64,000 nucleotides of DNA from Prosapia bicincta (Eukaryota; Arthropoda; Insecta; Hemiptera; Cercopidae). The notes under the pieces were generated by a model that saw only the letters and a list, made by a program, of their open reading frames with translations, ran no database searches and was not told where the DNA came from. The position numbers were made by a program, and so were the translations under genes. The stretch spans positions 11,760,205 through 11,824,204 of the forward strand of contig JBAIZL010000006.1 in the NCBI GenBank assembly GCA_036971475.1. Reading direction: 5' to 3'. Positions 40,495 through 54,392 of the stretch are shown in pieces (position 1 is the first letter of the stretch; each line of letters opens with the position of its first letter).

Positions 40495-41913
40495 TTCCAC
40501 GAATAATCGTGAGTTTAATGATTCTATAATGAGATGTCTACATTAAGAATAAAGAGGATAACCGTGACCAAACAACACCTATACAAAGACATAAATCAAA
40601 ATTATTGAAAGACCAAGTATGCAAGTGCCAAAGAGCTGCTATGTTACATAATAATTTTTTTCACTATTATTTACTCAGTAAATATATTTCTTCTTGACAA
40701 GCTTAACTTCTAGAGAAGACTCATGTGCACACCCTTGGTTTGAGCCTCTTACTGGAAATTGCAGGAAGTAGTGTAGCATCTATTTCTTGATTTTAGAAAA
40801 TAAAACACTAAAACCTAATACAGTATTTGGTATATGTAGTAGACACTACAATTAGTTTATTAGAAAGCACTTAAACCCTCACTTCTGACTAAATAATAAC
40901 CTATTTTCTATACTAAATCCTAAAACATTATGGGACTAAACGGTTTACCAATTATTGTTAAGCACCATTAGAGAAATTGTACTTTTCGTGAGACTACGTG
41001 TCTGTATTTAGTTTAACCTGGATCAGACAATAAAATATAATTTATTTTTGGGAAACTATCAAGCCCATGATCTTTGTCCGTAATTTTATCGAGACTTTTC
41101 TCTTCCCATTAAGGCTTACCTTGCTGTCACTAAATTTATGATGAAAACTAAATAATCTTTTCAACATAGATTTCATAAACTAATCTTTACTTGGGAACGT
41201 GGAAGAACATACAACAAACAAACGCTTAGAAGCTTTTTTGATAGGCGAGACACTGACTATCGCGAAAGCTACTTCCCAAAAGAGAACTTGGCTTGTCATT
41301 TCTTATAATACAATAAAACCTGTAACCTACCGGAAAAAGAGGTTTCTTGAATATTACTAACAAAGAGTACTCCTTTATTCCAGCTCCTTTACTCCAAAAA
41401 GAGCAGCCCTATGAGTTTATTAAATGTGGAAATTAAACAATTATATGTATCTGATGCTAGTGCCACACTCTAGACTCTTCAACAATCAGATATAGGCATC
41501 GATAAACATAAAATCCAATGTCTTCCCATCCGTCACCAATAAATACAAATGAAATGGCCTTCCTTAGGCCATGACGTCACAACAAAAATATAAATATTTG
41601 GAATGTAAGTTTCAAAATAAATAAATGGAAACATATTAAATATAAGATATGTCTGCCTAATCTTCTTTCAATTACACATAATTTGCTGAATTATTATACT
41701 TTGACAATATAAAATGAGTACCATTCTCATATCGTTATTTTGTGTATATTGTTAAGGGATAGTTGCTCTCTATTACGCACAATATAGTTTTGATAGCCTC
41801 ACCCAAATTAAATATATAAAATTGTTTTATAAAACACAAGAAAATAGAGAATATATATTCAAATTATGTGACTATACTTTATAGGTCATGAATTGCTAAC
41901 ATAAACTATAATC

Positions 41914-41916
<3 letters not shown>
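40495..41916. other. Intergenic, nothing recognised
   Basis: Positions 41050-41570 are slightly less AT-rich, but no domain-bearing frame or terminal repeat was found. Confidence 0.4.
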
Positions 41917-41977
<61 letters not shown>

Positions 41978-42201
41978 CAATATGTTTTCCTGGCGTTTCG
42001 TTGGCTAACAGTACCAACGACATCAGGAATATTAAACAATTCCATCAGGGAGGTTAACTGATATATATATATATATATATAAAGAACAAAAGTCTAAATA
42101 CAAATACAAGAATTATAATTGAATTTACAATTCAATTGAATACATTTCTTGTATTTGTATTTAGACTTTTGTTCTTTATTAATACACAAGAAAACATACT
42201 G

Positions 42202-42259
<58 letters not shown>
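41917..42259. repeat. Fold-back PLE-type element flanked by (TA)n tracts
   Basis: A perfect 32-bp inverted pair lies at 42081-42112 and 42146-42177, with a 33-bp spacer. Outside it, GCAATATGTTTTCCTGG (41977-41993) pairs with CAAGAAAACATACTGCG (42187-42203). Each side ends in a (TA)n tract (41917-41975 and 42203-42259), with a third TA run at 42061-42080. Only the left half keeps the PLE-type module. Read on the minus strand (41991-42029) it is CCTGATGTCGTTGG, a loop, CCAACGAAACGCCAGG, with a 6-bp stem. The right half has lost it by deletion. Confidence 0.8.
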
Positions 42260-42262
<3 letters not shown>

Positions 42263-45200
42263 TTAAATTATTTGGAGATTTTTTTATTAAATTATGAAAA
42301 AAACTGTTAGTAATTATACGAAAATTCGTTAAATTGTGAAAACGTATGATTATGCTACTCATATAAGATTAATAACTAACGATATCTGTAAAACTATAAA
42401 ATGTATGCCTTGAAAATATTAAGTCCTGGTTTTAATGCTAAAGGGTGTTTTGAACATACTAACATCTAAAAGTAAAATATCTCTTTGCCCTAAGAAGAAG
42501 GTATTGGAAAACCGTTTGAAATACCCAATTGCTAAGCAATAGATTAGGAGTTCCGTTTTACTTTACAAGATAACACTCCATGGTTGGCTACTTTATGTCA
42601 TGGAGAGATGTGTTTTTACCGACTTCGGAGTAAAAATGTTTTTACCGACTTTGGATACATGCAAGTACTAGAGACAAAAAACTTTGGGAAACATATTCGG
42701 TTATGTAGGAAATTTTATTAATAAAACTATATTGAAAGGAGAATTTAATTTATTTATATTATACAAGTTATTGTCGTAGTTTAACAGGGTTAAAGAGAAA
42801 TTTTCTTTAAAAATATTTAATGTTACCTACAACAATACTATTCAGTTACTTTTCGTTAAGTAAAGGCTATATACGTACTGTTAATTTAAAAGGAAAATAA
42901 GTCTTCCTGATACAACGATTTTCTGGAAAATTCTTGTTGGAATTAGATATTCTATTCAATAATAAGTAAACTATTTATGGATTTTTACTGATTTTAGATT
43001 TAATATTATTCTGGAATCTAAGTTTTTCAATGTAATAATAATATTTTCAAATTAGTTATATACATGGACAAAGACCAATATAAAACATAATTGTAATGTC
43101 ACGTAAACCCATTTGATATATTGTTACTATTGCCTTAATACTTTGCTTAATGAAATCCTAAACACTTTCATGAGTAGTTAATAAAGTTATAATACACATG
43201 AACTTGATTAAGGGTAACATTGATGAACATGAACTTGGGTATCATAGATTTTGGTATAAATTTCAGCTTAAACTACTTCCACAATTTTCTATTTTTTTTT
43301 TTTTAAGTTAAAATGTATTTAGTATTATTAACATAAGTATGACATTAAAAAAGAATATTTTCCCAATAAATATATAGTTCGGACCTCGTAACCGTTTACT
43401 TGACCTTGAGACACTCGTAGCAAGTGAGACAGGAGGTATAGGGTCAATATAAATACTTTCTTACAAACAATATAACTGCCAAGACACTGACTTGCATTAT
43501 GCGGATGATATTAGATAGATTCGCTGATAAATTAGCTTTGGTATGTTGTAACAATCTTGAAATATGTGAAAAAATCAGATGCCGAAGCTATTGATGTATA
43601 GAACATTCTCAATATGTACCATGTTTTAAGTGGTGGTAGTACAAGAGAAATCTCGTGCGGTCTCTCAGGGCCAATGCACTGTAACTTTGTTCGCACTCTA
43701 CTCCAAATTTATGAACTAAAACTACGTAAATGTAAGTGTATGCTAGCTTCTATAGGTACAATCTTTAGTCGTTGTTTCCTCGTTGTTAAAATATGTTTTA
43801 TAATAAACTAAACATGTTCCTTTAAAATACATAAATAAAAAAAACTTTGAAACTATTCTTGCTTCATTTACACCTAAATGTTTTATAATAATTATGATTT
43901 AGAAGAATGAAGTCAAGATAAAACTAAAAATGATTATCATGATATAGCTATTATGATTTATGAAAAATATAAACTCATGCACTCTAGACACATTTTACAT
44001 AAGTTACATGTAAACATATGTCCATGGAGGAAGCAGAATTAGATTGTGTTATTGAATAAGAAGAATTATTCTAAAGAGAAATATGCAAATTACAGTTTTA
44101 AAAATACATTGTGTAAGCTTATATTAAAAATATGATATTATTATGCATGCAATCACTTAACCACTGTAAATAACAGGGTGTTTTATAAACAAAACAACCC
44201 ATAACTGCAGAAAACTAATTTCCAGCATTGAATTCAAAGTAAAATATATTAAAGGAGATAATTTCAACCGGTAAGCCTTATTAAAAAGGATATTTGAAAT
44301 ACTATCTTCACTATTATTCACAAGTAATTCAACCTTACTACTTTTATTCCCAATCAAATATAAGTGTTATTTTAAAAATATAACAGAAAGCCATTAACGA
44401 CACTTAGGGATAAAATGGTGAATCAAAGATTGAAAGAGATGGAAGGAGAAAGACAGAGAAAGAGACTTCGCGATAAAACAGGTAAGACAATCAAATTAGC
44501 AAAACTATACAACACTATATTCAACTCACTATCTCACTCACATAAATTCCTAGAAAGAGGGTCAGGTAGCATATGTTTCACCCCGATAGGGACAGGTTAT
44601 ACTTCAGATAGGCGACCGAGCACACGTGTACAATATTTTTTTAATAATTGCTTTAAAAGTAAATCATTCTCTTCCCACCTGAGAAAAAAACCTTTTAGAA
44701 AAATACATTAGAATATTATATTTTCACCGTATATATTTATTCGATGTGTTGACAACAATCGATATAAATATGTTTGTCCTATTTGTTTTTTTTTTCACTT
44801 TTAATAGCCTAATATTAATGGTTAAAATAGGAATATAGGTGTACAAATTGTGAGGCTATCATGAGTTGTATATGCTATTTGCCACCCCTAAGACACTCAC
44901 AAAGTACAATATACGTGTTCAACGCTTTGATAAGTCTCAGTTCATATCTGAAATTTTTAGTTATGTGTAAAGATATTTTAACTATACTTTCAGAATCAGG
45001 ATGAACATCTATAATGTTTTTTTAATGATTGTAATAATTAAAAACTTGATATTGTAAGATTACTTACTTATTAGCTGAAATACTTTTCTAATGAAACAAA
45101 TAATAAAACGGATTGGCAAGTTTACATTTTTATTCCCTATATTTTATTGATTGAACTATTCCACAACGTAAACAACAGAATATAAAAAAAAACAAAACCA

Positions 45201-47780
45201 AGAATTTTAAAAGTTTAATTATTGATCTTTTATTAAATAAATTAAAACCCTAATTAAACAAATAAAAAATTTTTAAAGATTTTTATCTCCTTGACGAAAT
45301 TGGAATATCCTATCCATATAAATATCCCTTTGATTTAGGCTAGATATAAAATGTATGAGTTGTATGGGGAAAAACTTCCGTAGCAAATTAAAACTACTAA
45401 AAGTCATTAGAATAAACATTAATTTATCCAGGCTGGAAATTTAGAAGCAATGTTATTACAAAATGAAAAAAAAGTTAACTTTAATAATCACAGTTCTGAA
45501 AGAAAGTTATATTTCAGTGCCTTAGAGTGCTGCGTATGACAGGAAGGGAAGCTTTATACTGTAAAAATAGAAACCGAAAAATAATTTTCCGACAAGGAAA
45601 CACATCATTAAGTTCATAACACAATACTTTAATTTGAAAAATGTACCAAGTGTATATTCCTTCCTTGATACCGACAGCTGTAAAATGCAGTCCCCACCAC
45701 ACGATAAATTTATTCAACGAAAGAAAGTAATTAGTAAAACCAAGACATAACTAAAAGAGAGATCGGTCTATGAATTTTTTTTTCAAAAAAATTCTTAGTA
45801 TAAACATTATAAAAAGATTAACACTAAAACCTCTCGATATTATATATCTTGTATTATTTCCTTCTTAAACTACCAACACAATAAGTCATTTAAAAAGAAA
45901 TACTCTTTTCGGTACGTGGGTTACATATTAAGTTAACCACAAAAAATGAGAACAAATAAAAATAAATTTACTATGAAGTAAAATATTTGTATATATTGTG
46001 TACCTAAACAGAGAAAATGTAGTCTTACCCAAGTTCATTAGCCTGGGTTATGATAAATAATTGTTTGTTTAAATTTAAAGAATTAATTGTGAACAACCGA
46101 ATTTATTTCTAATAAATTATTCATTTATATTATAAAAATGTATTCAAAGCATATATTTTATGTATTCAGCTAATGAAAAAATACATTACATTATAGATGA
46201 ATGTCTAAACGCAAACATCAGAACTTCCATTTAGTTTAAAACATACGTTGTTATTTTATAGTTTAAATCATTTTGTTGGGTTTAAACATCCCTTTTCTCA
46301 CACCTTATTAAATCCGCCACTGGAGTTACGCTATATGCCAACAATTAAGTCAGAAAGAAGAAGTTTCACGCAATGAGAAAACGACATTTTTGTTTTGCTC
46401 TCATTTATTTGTACATTTTTTCTGTACTTAATAAAGTGATCTCGTCTAACATAAATAAAGAGATACAAGGAGGGGGACACGGCAAAAGTTTATTCTTAGA
46501 AGTTTTTAAAAACATATACTTTATGTAGATAGAACATGAATAAACAACCGTATTATAAAACGTTATTTATTTCAAAAAAATAATATTTTTTTAGATAATT
46601 CCTTTGCAGGCTATTAGGTAAACTTAATTACTTTATTGTTAAATTCTTCAATTTTATGATATGCATCCTTTCTCGTATCGAAGGATTTCTAATATTGTTC
46701 CATAATATTTCGCGTCTATAAGAAATGCATTAATTTCTATTGAAACAAACTACCCTTTCAATATTATCAACTTTACATCAAAAGGCCTATTTAAAAATAC
46801 CCTTGTAAGTGGTACATCAGAATTATTTTTGTCGTAACTATTCAACTTGCCCATATCATTTCAATTCTACAGTCAATACTAGGTTCATATCATTAAATTA
46901 TTGATGAGGAAGGAGATCCAGTCAAGCATATAGAGACAAATAAATATGGAAAATAAAATAATGATAAATATTTGAAGTGAATAAATGTGTTATTTATTGT
47001 ATTGGGCTACTTCTGATCTGCTAATTCCTACAGCGATACATTATTTATAGTTTAAGTAATCTGTTCTACAAAACAAAAAAAATATTAAAAAATACAATTG
47101 CTTAACAAGTAAATAATAAAGTTGTTATATTTTGTCGCAAAATAATGTATAAATCTGATTACAAAACCGTGCTCGTATTAAAATATCAGGGCGCAAATTT
47201 ATGTTTCCGCTATTTTCACAATATTTTCTGCAGGAGTGATTGATGGCGTTGCTTAACAAATTCTAAACTAAACTCTGAATTCACGGTTGCTTAACCCCAG
47301 ACTGTTTATATCGCGGGCAATTAAATTTACGTTTAGCTGGGGGGAAAATACGCCCTTAACTTTGTTATGAAGGGCGTTAAGAGTTTTGCCAACAATAAAT
47401 ATTAAGTTTTAAATTTACCTCACCCAAAGTTATATAATTCAAGCTTAAATTTACATTTTATCAATATTTACATTGAAAATATTTGCTTCCATTTGCAATT
47501 TGAGCATCTTGTTTCCCTTACACATATGCGTTATTAGGCGGCATTAGCCTACAGTAACACTCACTTTCAAGCCTAAGGGGGAAGTTTCAGGAGATCTTCC
47601 CCCACAAACCTCAAACCTCAAGGGACGATTGTCCTCATTAAATATCACCATAGGTCCTACTATAGGGAAGTATCTCATATGCGTCAAAGTGCAACAGATA
47701 AAATATTTATAAGTTTCTATTTTAGTATATTATACTAGATATTAAGAACAATTGATACAAATAATTAACATTTTATGTAT
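42260..47780. other. AT-rich intergenic, no gene recognised
   Basis: This is the longest featureless stretch. Open frames at 43614-43811, 44415-44711 (98 codons, basic N-terminus MVNQRLKEMEGERQRKRLRD), 44157-44357 (minus) and 45514-45717 (minus) have no domain I recognise. An exon of an unknown gene cannot be excluded, but nothing supports one. Confidence 0.4.
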
Positions 47781-47784
47781 TTAA

Positions 47785-49240
47785 CCCTTGGGTAGGCGCG
47801 CAGGCTACAGGTGTAGCCCAGAGATTCTGTTTAGCCAGCAATGCATCTCCTAAAATTAATGGAGGGAAGCCTACGTCATTAGCTGTTGTTTGTCATCTAA
47901 CCTACTCACTGATTCGGTGATTGTCACTCAGAGTTTGGCGTTTTGTAATTGTTTACGACTAAAGGTGTTTGGGCTACGCCTGTAGCCCTTGTGAAATTTT
48001 AGTTATAAGTGAACCAAAGCGTGCTCGGTTATCATGTGCAGGTATCTTTATGCACCTATATGAACACTTATATGCACATATTTTCATGCAGGTATTATAT
48101 GAACTTATCGTGATTGCTTGTCAAATGAAGAGAAAACCCTCGTATCTTACTGCACTAAACCTAATAATGCAGAGGTACCTAGAGCACAAGATTGACGAAA
48201 ATTCAGGTGATTTCAGAAACCCGACATAATTACTTATTATAACAAGACAAACATTGGATATGGCATATTAAACAAAATGTGTGGCTAATGCAAAGTAGCA
48301 AGTAATACGAAACGATGGCCATTGATTCTATTATTTTATCTTCTACTTATAGCAGCGTCCAGAATTTACATTACTAACAAACCTGTAGGGTCACATTGTC
48401 AAGAAGCGAGTTTACAAACATTTCATTGGATCTAAATGTACCTAACGTAGGAGAAAGGTATACTTTGCTAACAAAGTTGGAGGGTCACCATTGTCAAGAA
48501 ATGAGGTAATTACAAACATTGCTTGGGATCTAATTGCTCCGAAAGTAAGCGAAACGGTTAATGTTAGTATGCTACCTGTAGAACTAAAGAGACAAGCAAG
48601 AAACCTTGGAATCGATGAACCCCGGCCTGAACATCAACCTTTCGACAAAAAGGTTGGGATCTGCTACAGATATGGTGAAGGAGGGATAGATCAACCTGGA
48701 GTGCTACAACCAAAGTGAAGATTTAGCTCTGACCTCACCCTGCTAGTGTGTGACATTCGTATGGAAGCTACACACCAATAAAACTTTGGAAAGAAGAATA
48801 GTAAAATATATGTTTGTAAGTGGATAGTCTTATCCATTTAACCTTAAATGTATTTATTTAGAAAAAAACACTTGTTTACATACACCAATTTATTATTATT
48901 ATTATTTTTTTTAACCTGCGTACTCTATCCGATAAATTATATTTAAAAATAAATGAGTTTTATAGCATCACTATCTTAGTATTTAGTAACTTTGATGCAC
49001 TTGACGTTGGGAGCATTTTGAGGCGTAATATTAGTATAAACAGATTACAATAATTATAACCAATTTAAAAATAAAATCTTACATTTATTTTAATACAAGT
49101 ATGTTAAAAAGTATATTAGGAAACAGTTATGACAATTACACATTAAAACCTATATATTTTATTGGTAAATTTTTAATCAAAAAAGCTTACCACTATAGCC
49201 CACGCAAATAAATACTTTTAACCATGCGTCTACCGAAGTG
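47785..49240 (+). mobile_element. piggyBac-like element, copy 1, internally deleted
   Basis: It is flanked by TTAA (47781-47784 and 49241-49244), the piggyBac target. The 5' end is CCCTTGGGTAGGCGCGCAGG. The 3' end, read inward on the minus strand, is CACTTCGGTAGACGCATGG. The subterminal part holds palindromes GGCTACAGGTGTAGCC (47812-47827) and GGGCTACGCCTGTAGCCC (47971-47988). Inside, only the last third of a transposase remains (48455-48781). The element is 1,456 bp; autonomous piggyBac elements are usually 2.3 kb or more. It is related over its length to copy 2 at 53.2-59.1 kb in opposite orientation. Confidence 0.8.
48455..48781 (+). pseudogene. piggyBac-like transposase C-terminal fragment (copy 1)
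   Basis: The frame reads GSPLSRNEVITNIAWDLIAP, then KVSETVNVSMLPVELKRQAR and a segment with a damaged cysteine cluster (VGICYRYGEGG), ending at 48718. A shift leads to LTLLVCDIRMEATHQ with a stop at 48779-48781. In piggyBac transposases the DDE domain is followed by such a '..F...LAW.LI.P....R......LP..L' helix and then a Cys-rich zinc-binding domain, which matches what is seen. The catalytic Asp residues are absent. The TTAA flanks support the family better than the protein alone. Confidence 0.65.
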
Positions 49241-49278
49241 TTAACACCAGCTGAATTACGATGAACCAGTAGATAAAA

Positions 49279-50376
49279 AGTTGATTATTTATATTATTGT
49301 TTTCATTTTTACACGAGCTACTAGTTTTTAACACAAAGCACTTGTATAATGTTCTGCTTGTCTATAGTAGCACTTACTATGTTGTTTGTCGAGGAAAACC
49401 GCTTCAGGAGATGCGCCCCATCGTAAACGCAATCATCTCACGAAACGATCGTCTTCTTAAAATATTATGATTTTTTTAATTGTACTCAATATTAGAAACA
49501 TGAGTCCAAAATGACTTTCATTTTATCTCCTGGAACCCCAGGAATACAGTGCACCTACTTATACTGATTTCTGTTTATTAAAGTTGTTCGTTTTATTCAT
49601 CTTGAATTCACTGATTAAACTAGAGGAAATTATTGCATAACAGAGTTTATACTTTAGAACGTACTTGCTGGTACATTTTGGAATAATCGTTTCATATCTA
49701 TATACATCTATATACGAAGAAGTAGAAACGATAACTCGTAAATGAAACGATTGTTTCAGATTGTTTCAGCAAGTTCTGAAGTATTTACTTAGTCATGCAA
49801 TACTTACCGTTATATAACTTGATCCCAACTTCATGTGAACTACTAGTTTTTAAACAAATCCCTTGTACAATGATACACTTGCCTATAGCAGCGATTATTT
49901 CTATTAACGATCACAGCTAATAAGAGACAAACATACACAGTACCAGTGGTGGCGCATGCGCACACACACACACACACACACTTAAATGTAATTATTGTTT
50001 AAAACTAATATCTATGTTCTAGTGTTTTGGTAAATCAAGAAAAACAAACAATATGAAATTATAAAAAATATAAGATTTTTAACAAACAAAACTTGTAAAT
50101 TGTTATACTTGTATGTAGTAGCACTTATTTTTTAATTGTTGACTTAGGCCGTATTTCGAGATGTGTTTCATTGTCAACGCAGACCTGATTTCATGGTATT
50201 TTGGAATATTTTGAAAAACGATGAGGTTAGGTACGGTCTGCGTTGACACTGGGACACATCTACCAAATCTTCCGTTCTCAATAATTATAAAATTAAATTC
50301 CTATAGTCAGGTGTAACATATTTACAAGTGTTTTTATTTTAAAAAAACTAGTAGCTCACGTGAAGATGGATCAACT
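49279..50376. repeat. Fold-back repeat cluster (possible MITE)
   Basis: A terminal phrase occurs three times: 'agttgat...tttttacacgagctactagtttttaac' (49279-49334), 'acttgatcccaacttcatgtgaactactagttttt' (49817-49852), and inverted 'aaaaaaactagtagctcacgtgaagatggatcaact' (50341-50376). Inside, GATGTGTTTCATTGTCAACG (50160-50179) pairs with an inverted copy ending GACACATC near 50259. No coding frame lies inside. A (CA)n run sits at 49960-49981. Confidence 0.6.
49960..49981. repeat. Short (CA)n microsatellite
   Basis: Eleven CA units inside the fold-back cluster. Confidence 0.9.
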
Positions 50377-53229
50377 AACGTAAGCATTGTGTGATTCTAA
50401 ATGTGTTATAACAATATTAAAGAGATTATTACGGTTGCATTTGTCAATTATCTGATATATATTGTTAAGTAGAGATCACGAAAATATTAATCATGAAATA
50501 TTTAACAATTAGTACAAATTAAACGAATGTAGATTTAAAATGCTCGTATTTTATTGAGAACAGTATCTCTCCATATCCATGGATTTTTTTTTTTTTAAAT
50601 GTAATTCATGATATAATAATAGAAAAAACTAATAAAATAATGTATGTATTACCTATACGTTTTATTCACATAGATACTTAGTTTTCACACTAAGCAAACT
50701 CAAATATTAGATAACTAAATTTTGTAATAAATCATATTTTAACAATGTAGTATACTTAAGATGTATTACCTTTAATAACTCTCTTCATGCCTAATTAAAT
50801 CGGGTCGCTCTACATGCATCGGAAATACAATATTTGCGGTCAAGCATGAGAGAGTGTTGTAACAACCTACTAGTTAACAAGGCAGTTTCACAGTTCCACC
50901 CCTTCAGAGTAATAACTGCAACGAATTCGTGACAATGCAATTTTAAACCACATATTTGATAGCTTTGATTGGAATCCATCAACTGTTGCACCCAGACTGA
51001 TGTAATTGCAGTCTAATGTTTTTACTGTGGGAAATATAGAACGTAATAAATGATAAAACAGTTGGCCATTTTAGAGAGCCAAGAATATCTATCCTAATAA
51101 TGCAATGTTTCGGGAAACGTATCCATATTTAAACTGAATACAAATTACCTTGATTTAAATTACTCATAAAAAGTACTAGAACATTAGTTTTAATATTTAA
51201 AAACTATAAAATTCAATACAATTCAGTCAAAATAATAATAAACAACTCATCAAAGTAGTGAGAGTCCTAAAACTATCTAATAAGTTTATAAACCCAACCT
51301 TTTTTAAAAATGGTTTTAAGGCTTGATAAGGGCAACGAACTAGTTGTCAATGCTTTAGAATAATTAAATAAATACCTCTGACTCGACGATCATATGTATT
51401 CTCGTCCTAAATATGATCGTTCAAAGTATGATCGTTCGAGAGCCTAAATAAACAATAATTAAATATTTAGCACGACTTTTTTAAATCGAACTATAACTAA
51501 ACTCAAAAGTTACACGCCTATAAATTTCGTTTTGAAAATATAATTTACCATATTTTATGCCATTCATGCCTCACTATAAAATATATTGTCTAACTTTTTT
51601 TATGGTTACAAGAAATAGAAATAAAGGTAAGAGTTTAAAGAGTTTTAAAATTGAGATATTATATCTTTTAAATATAATATAATTTTTTAATAGTTGAAGT
51701 TAAAATTTGGAAGCTATAATAGTAATAACCCAACTTGGGTAATAAACCTCATTCAATTAATAAAACGACCGGAATGTTGAGAAAACCATAACGTTACAGA
51801 ATTTTACTTAGTAAAAAGTAATATAAATATTGGTAAAACTAATATTACTTGAAACAACAATTTAATATTTTACATTAGTTTCTTTTTATTTTATAATGAC
51901 AACTTTTCTAAATATGTATATATATATCTCATAAAACAATATTAAGTGACAAAATAGAAAGTGATTTTCCTATTGCAATTTTTTCCTTGCAATTTTCCGT
52001 CTTCCTTTCTATGTATGGGTTGGATTATTATTGTTGTTTGTTAGTATTTATACGATTTTTTAATTTTTTTTTGTCACTTGGAATGTGTTGTCGTATCTTT
52101 TTGCTCCCTCTTCTTGTTTGCTTATTTTATTATTTTTATTTATTTTTAAACGTAGATCTTTATTTATAATACTGTGTGGTAACTATGGCACCAATTTAAG
52201 GTTGTGTAATAAAAATTTCAACCCCAACCATAAGGGGGCAAACAAAAATTCAAATGCATTTTTGAGAAACACATTTCTACCTATTGGAGGGTTTTGACAG
52301 TGGGAAAGCTCAGTTCGAATCCGAGTTATTCCCACCAATATTTATAATTGGTCTATTGATAAATATTCAAACAACTGTATTAACGTCAATTGTCATCCAT
52401 TATGAGTTTATACAATGTATATTTAAAGAAGGTTGGATGAATACAAATGTATTTAATTAACGATTAAAAATTTGGCCAATACATAAACTAGGAGAGTGTT
52501 AGTTATTTGGATTTGAAAAAATATCAAAACAATAGTTATTGACAAATTGGTTACAGATAAGAATATCTTTGGAAAATAGGGAATGTATAATGTTAATGTT
52601 ATTGATATAAAATTACATAAATTGACATAAATTATATTTTCATTTTATTAAAAGCAAAGTCAAGCATTTTATTTATTTTTTGTTATTCACGAGAAGTTGT
52701 TAAATATTAGAAACTGAGAAATGGATAATATTTATTTAAAAATGTCATTATAGTTTCACAAGAAATATAAAATTCAAAAGTTAATTACTAACTCAAATTT
52801 ATTTATTTGTATAACATAATCTTTATTTTTATACTGTGAAAATCATAAGACATTATTGATTATATATTAAAACTTATTAATTATTAGTGTGTCTCAAGAC
52901 AATATAATAATTGTTAATGGGCGGGCATTTGATAAATAATGCTCCATTTAGTTATAATAATATTCCATTTAGGATAATGGCAAATGCTAATTGTAATATA
53001 GGTTAAAAATTATTATATTAAAACTTACAATAATATATAAAAGATATAGGAATTAGATTTACTATAAGTTATATATAAAGTATTTTTATTATACTCAATA
53101 TTATATTAGGATAATATTTTGAATAACCAATATGACAGATTATCATTCTATTTTTTCGAAATTTAGATTTTCCGGGATAAAATTTATTTATTTTATTTTA
53201 GTAAATAGTTTAGCTTTCTATTTTGCCGA
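50377..53229. other. AT-rich intergenic, nothing recognised
   Basis: A hairpin-like word at 52302-52334 contains GTTCGAATCC, which resembles a tRNA T-loop/B box, but no tRNA body fits upstream. Frames at 51987-52297 are low-complexity hydrophobic. Confidence 0.4.
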
Positions 53230-53699
53230 TTAAACCTTTGGTAGGCGCGTGGATAAAAGTAACACATTTAGGTGCATGTGCTACCACTGTAGCACACTCT
53301 CTTTTCTTTACAATTTATTATAAAAAAATATTTTTGAAATGTGTTGTTGCCGTTACTGTTTCCTATTATACTTATTACCATATTTGTAAAATAATAAATT
53401 TAAAATATAATTTGAAATTGGTTATAAACATTGTAATCGTATTATATTAATTTTACGCCACAAATTACTCCCAACTTTGGATGCATAAAACTAAAAACAA
53501 ATTAGGTTAATAATACTATTTTCAACTCATTTATTTTCAAATTAAATTTATCAGAATCAGGATATCGATTTTGAAAAAAATGATAAATACAATTTTATTT
53601 GTATAAAAGTGGTTTTCTTACCAAATAAATACATTTTAGATTAAATGGGTAGGAATATGCACATTCAAAAAAAGTTGTTACTATTGTTTTTCCACTGTT

Positions 53700-54010
53700 T
53701 TATTGGTGTGTAGCCTCCATAGGAATATCACATACTAGCAGGATGTGATCAAGGCATATCTCCACATTTTTTGTAGCCCTTCCAGGTTGATCTATCCCTC
53801 CTTCTACCGTACCTGTAGCAGCGCCCAACCTTGTTGTCTCTTGATTGATGTTCAGGCTGGGGATTTCAAGACGGTTTCTTGCTTGCCTCTTTAGTTCTGC
53901 AGGTATCATAGTAACATTAACCGTTTCGCATACTTTCGGAGCAATTAGATCTCAAGCAATGTTTGTAATTATCTCACTTCTTGGCAATGGCGACCCTTCA
54001 ACTTTGTTAG
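53700..54010 (-). pseudogene. piggyBac-like transposase C-terminal fragment (copy 2)
   Basis: The minus strand encodes the same tail as copy 1: ITNIA, a stop, DLIAPKVCETVNVTMIPAEL and KRQARN, then after shifts NVEICLDHILLVCDIPMEAT with its stop at 53700-53702. The 'C-L-D-H' and 'V-C-D' residues look like the remaining zinc ligands of the C-terminal Cys-rich domain. Stops and shifts differ from copy 1, so the two decayed separately. Confidence 0.65.
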
Positions 54011-54392
54011 CAAAGTATATCCTGAAAAGATACTGGTTGCTATATTTAGAACATAAAAAAATAGAACCCTAGGCCATCGTTACGTATTATTACGTATTGC
54101 TAATTCGTATTCGGCACATATTTGTTCTAATACGTCAACTCCAATTTTTGTCTTGTTATAAAGAGTAATTTTTTCTGTAAATCCCCTGAATAATCGTTAA
54201 TCCTGTGGTCGCCATGCATTCATGCATCGTGGACAGAAGTACTACTGCCTTCTGAAGTTTGGTGGAGTAAGATACGAGGGTTTTCTTTTCATTTGACAAA
54301 CAACCACGCATAAGTTCATAAGAAATGAATGCACATGATAACCGGGCACGCTTTGGTTCACTTATAACAAAAAAGTTCCCACGGGCTACAGG

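Noticed and set aside
49600..49620. Shared words between 49.6 kb and 62.6 kb (ATCTTGAATTCACT)
   Set aside because: The match is too short in AT-rich DNA to count as a repeat.
52302..52334. Possible tRNA or tRNA-derived SINE (GTTCGAATCC in a hairpin)
   Set aside because: A B-box-like word is present, but no A box, D-arm, anticodon arm or matching acceptor strand was found upstream.
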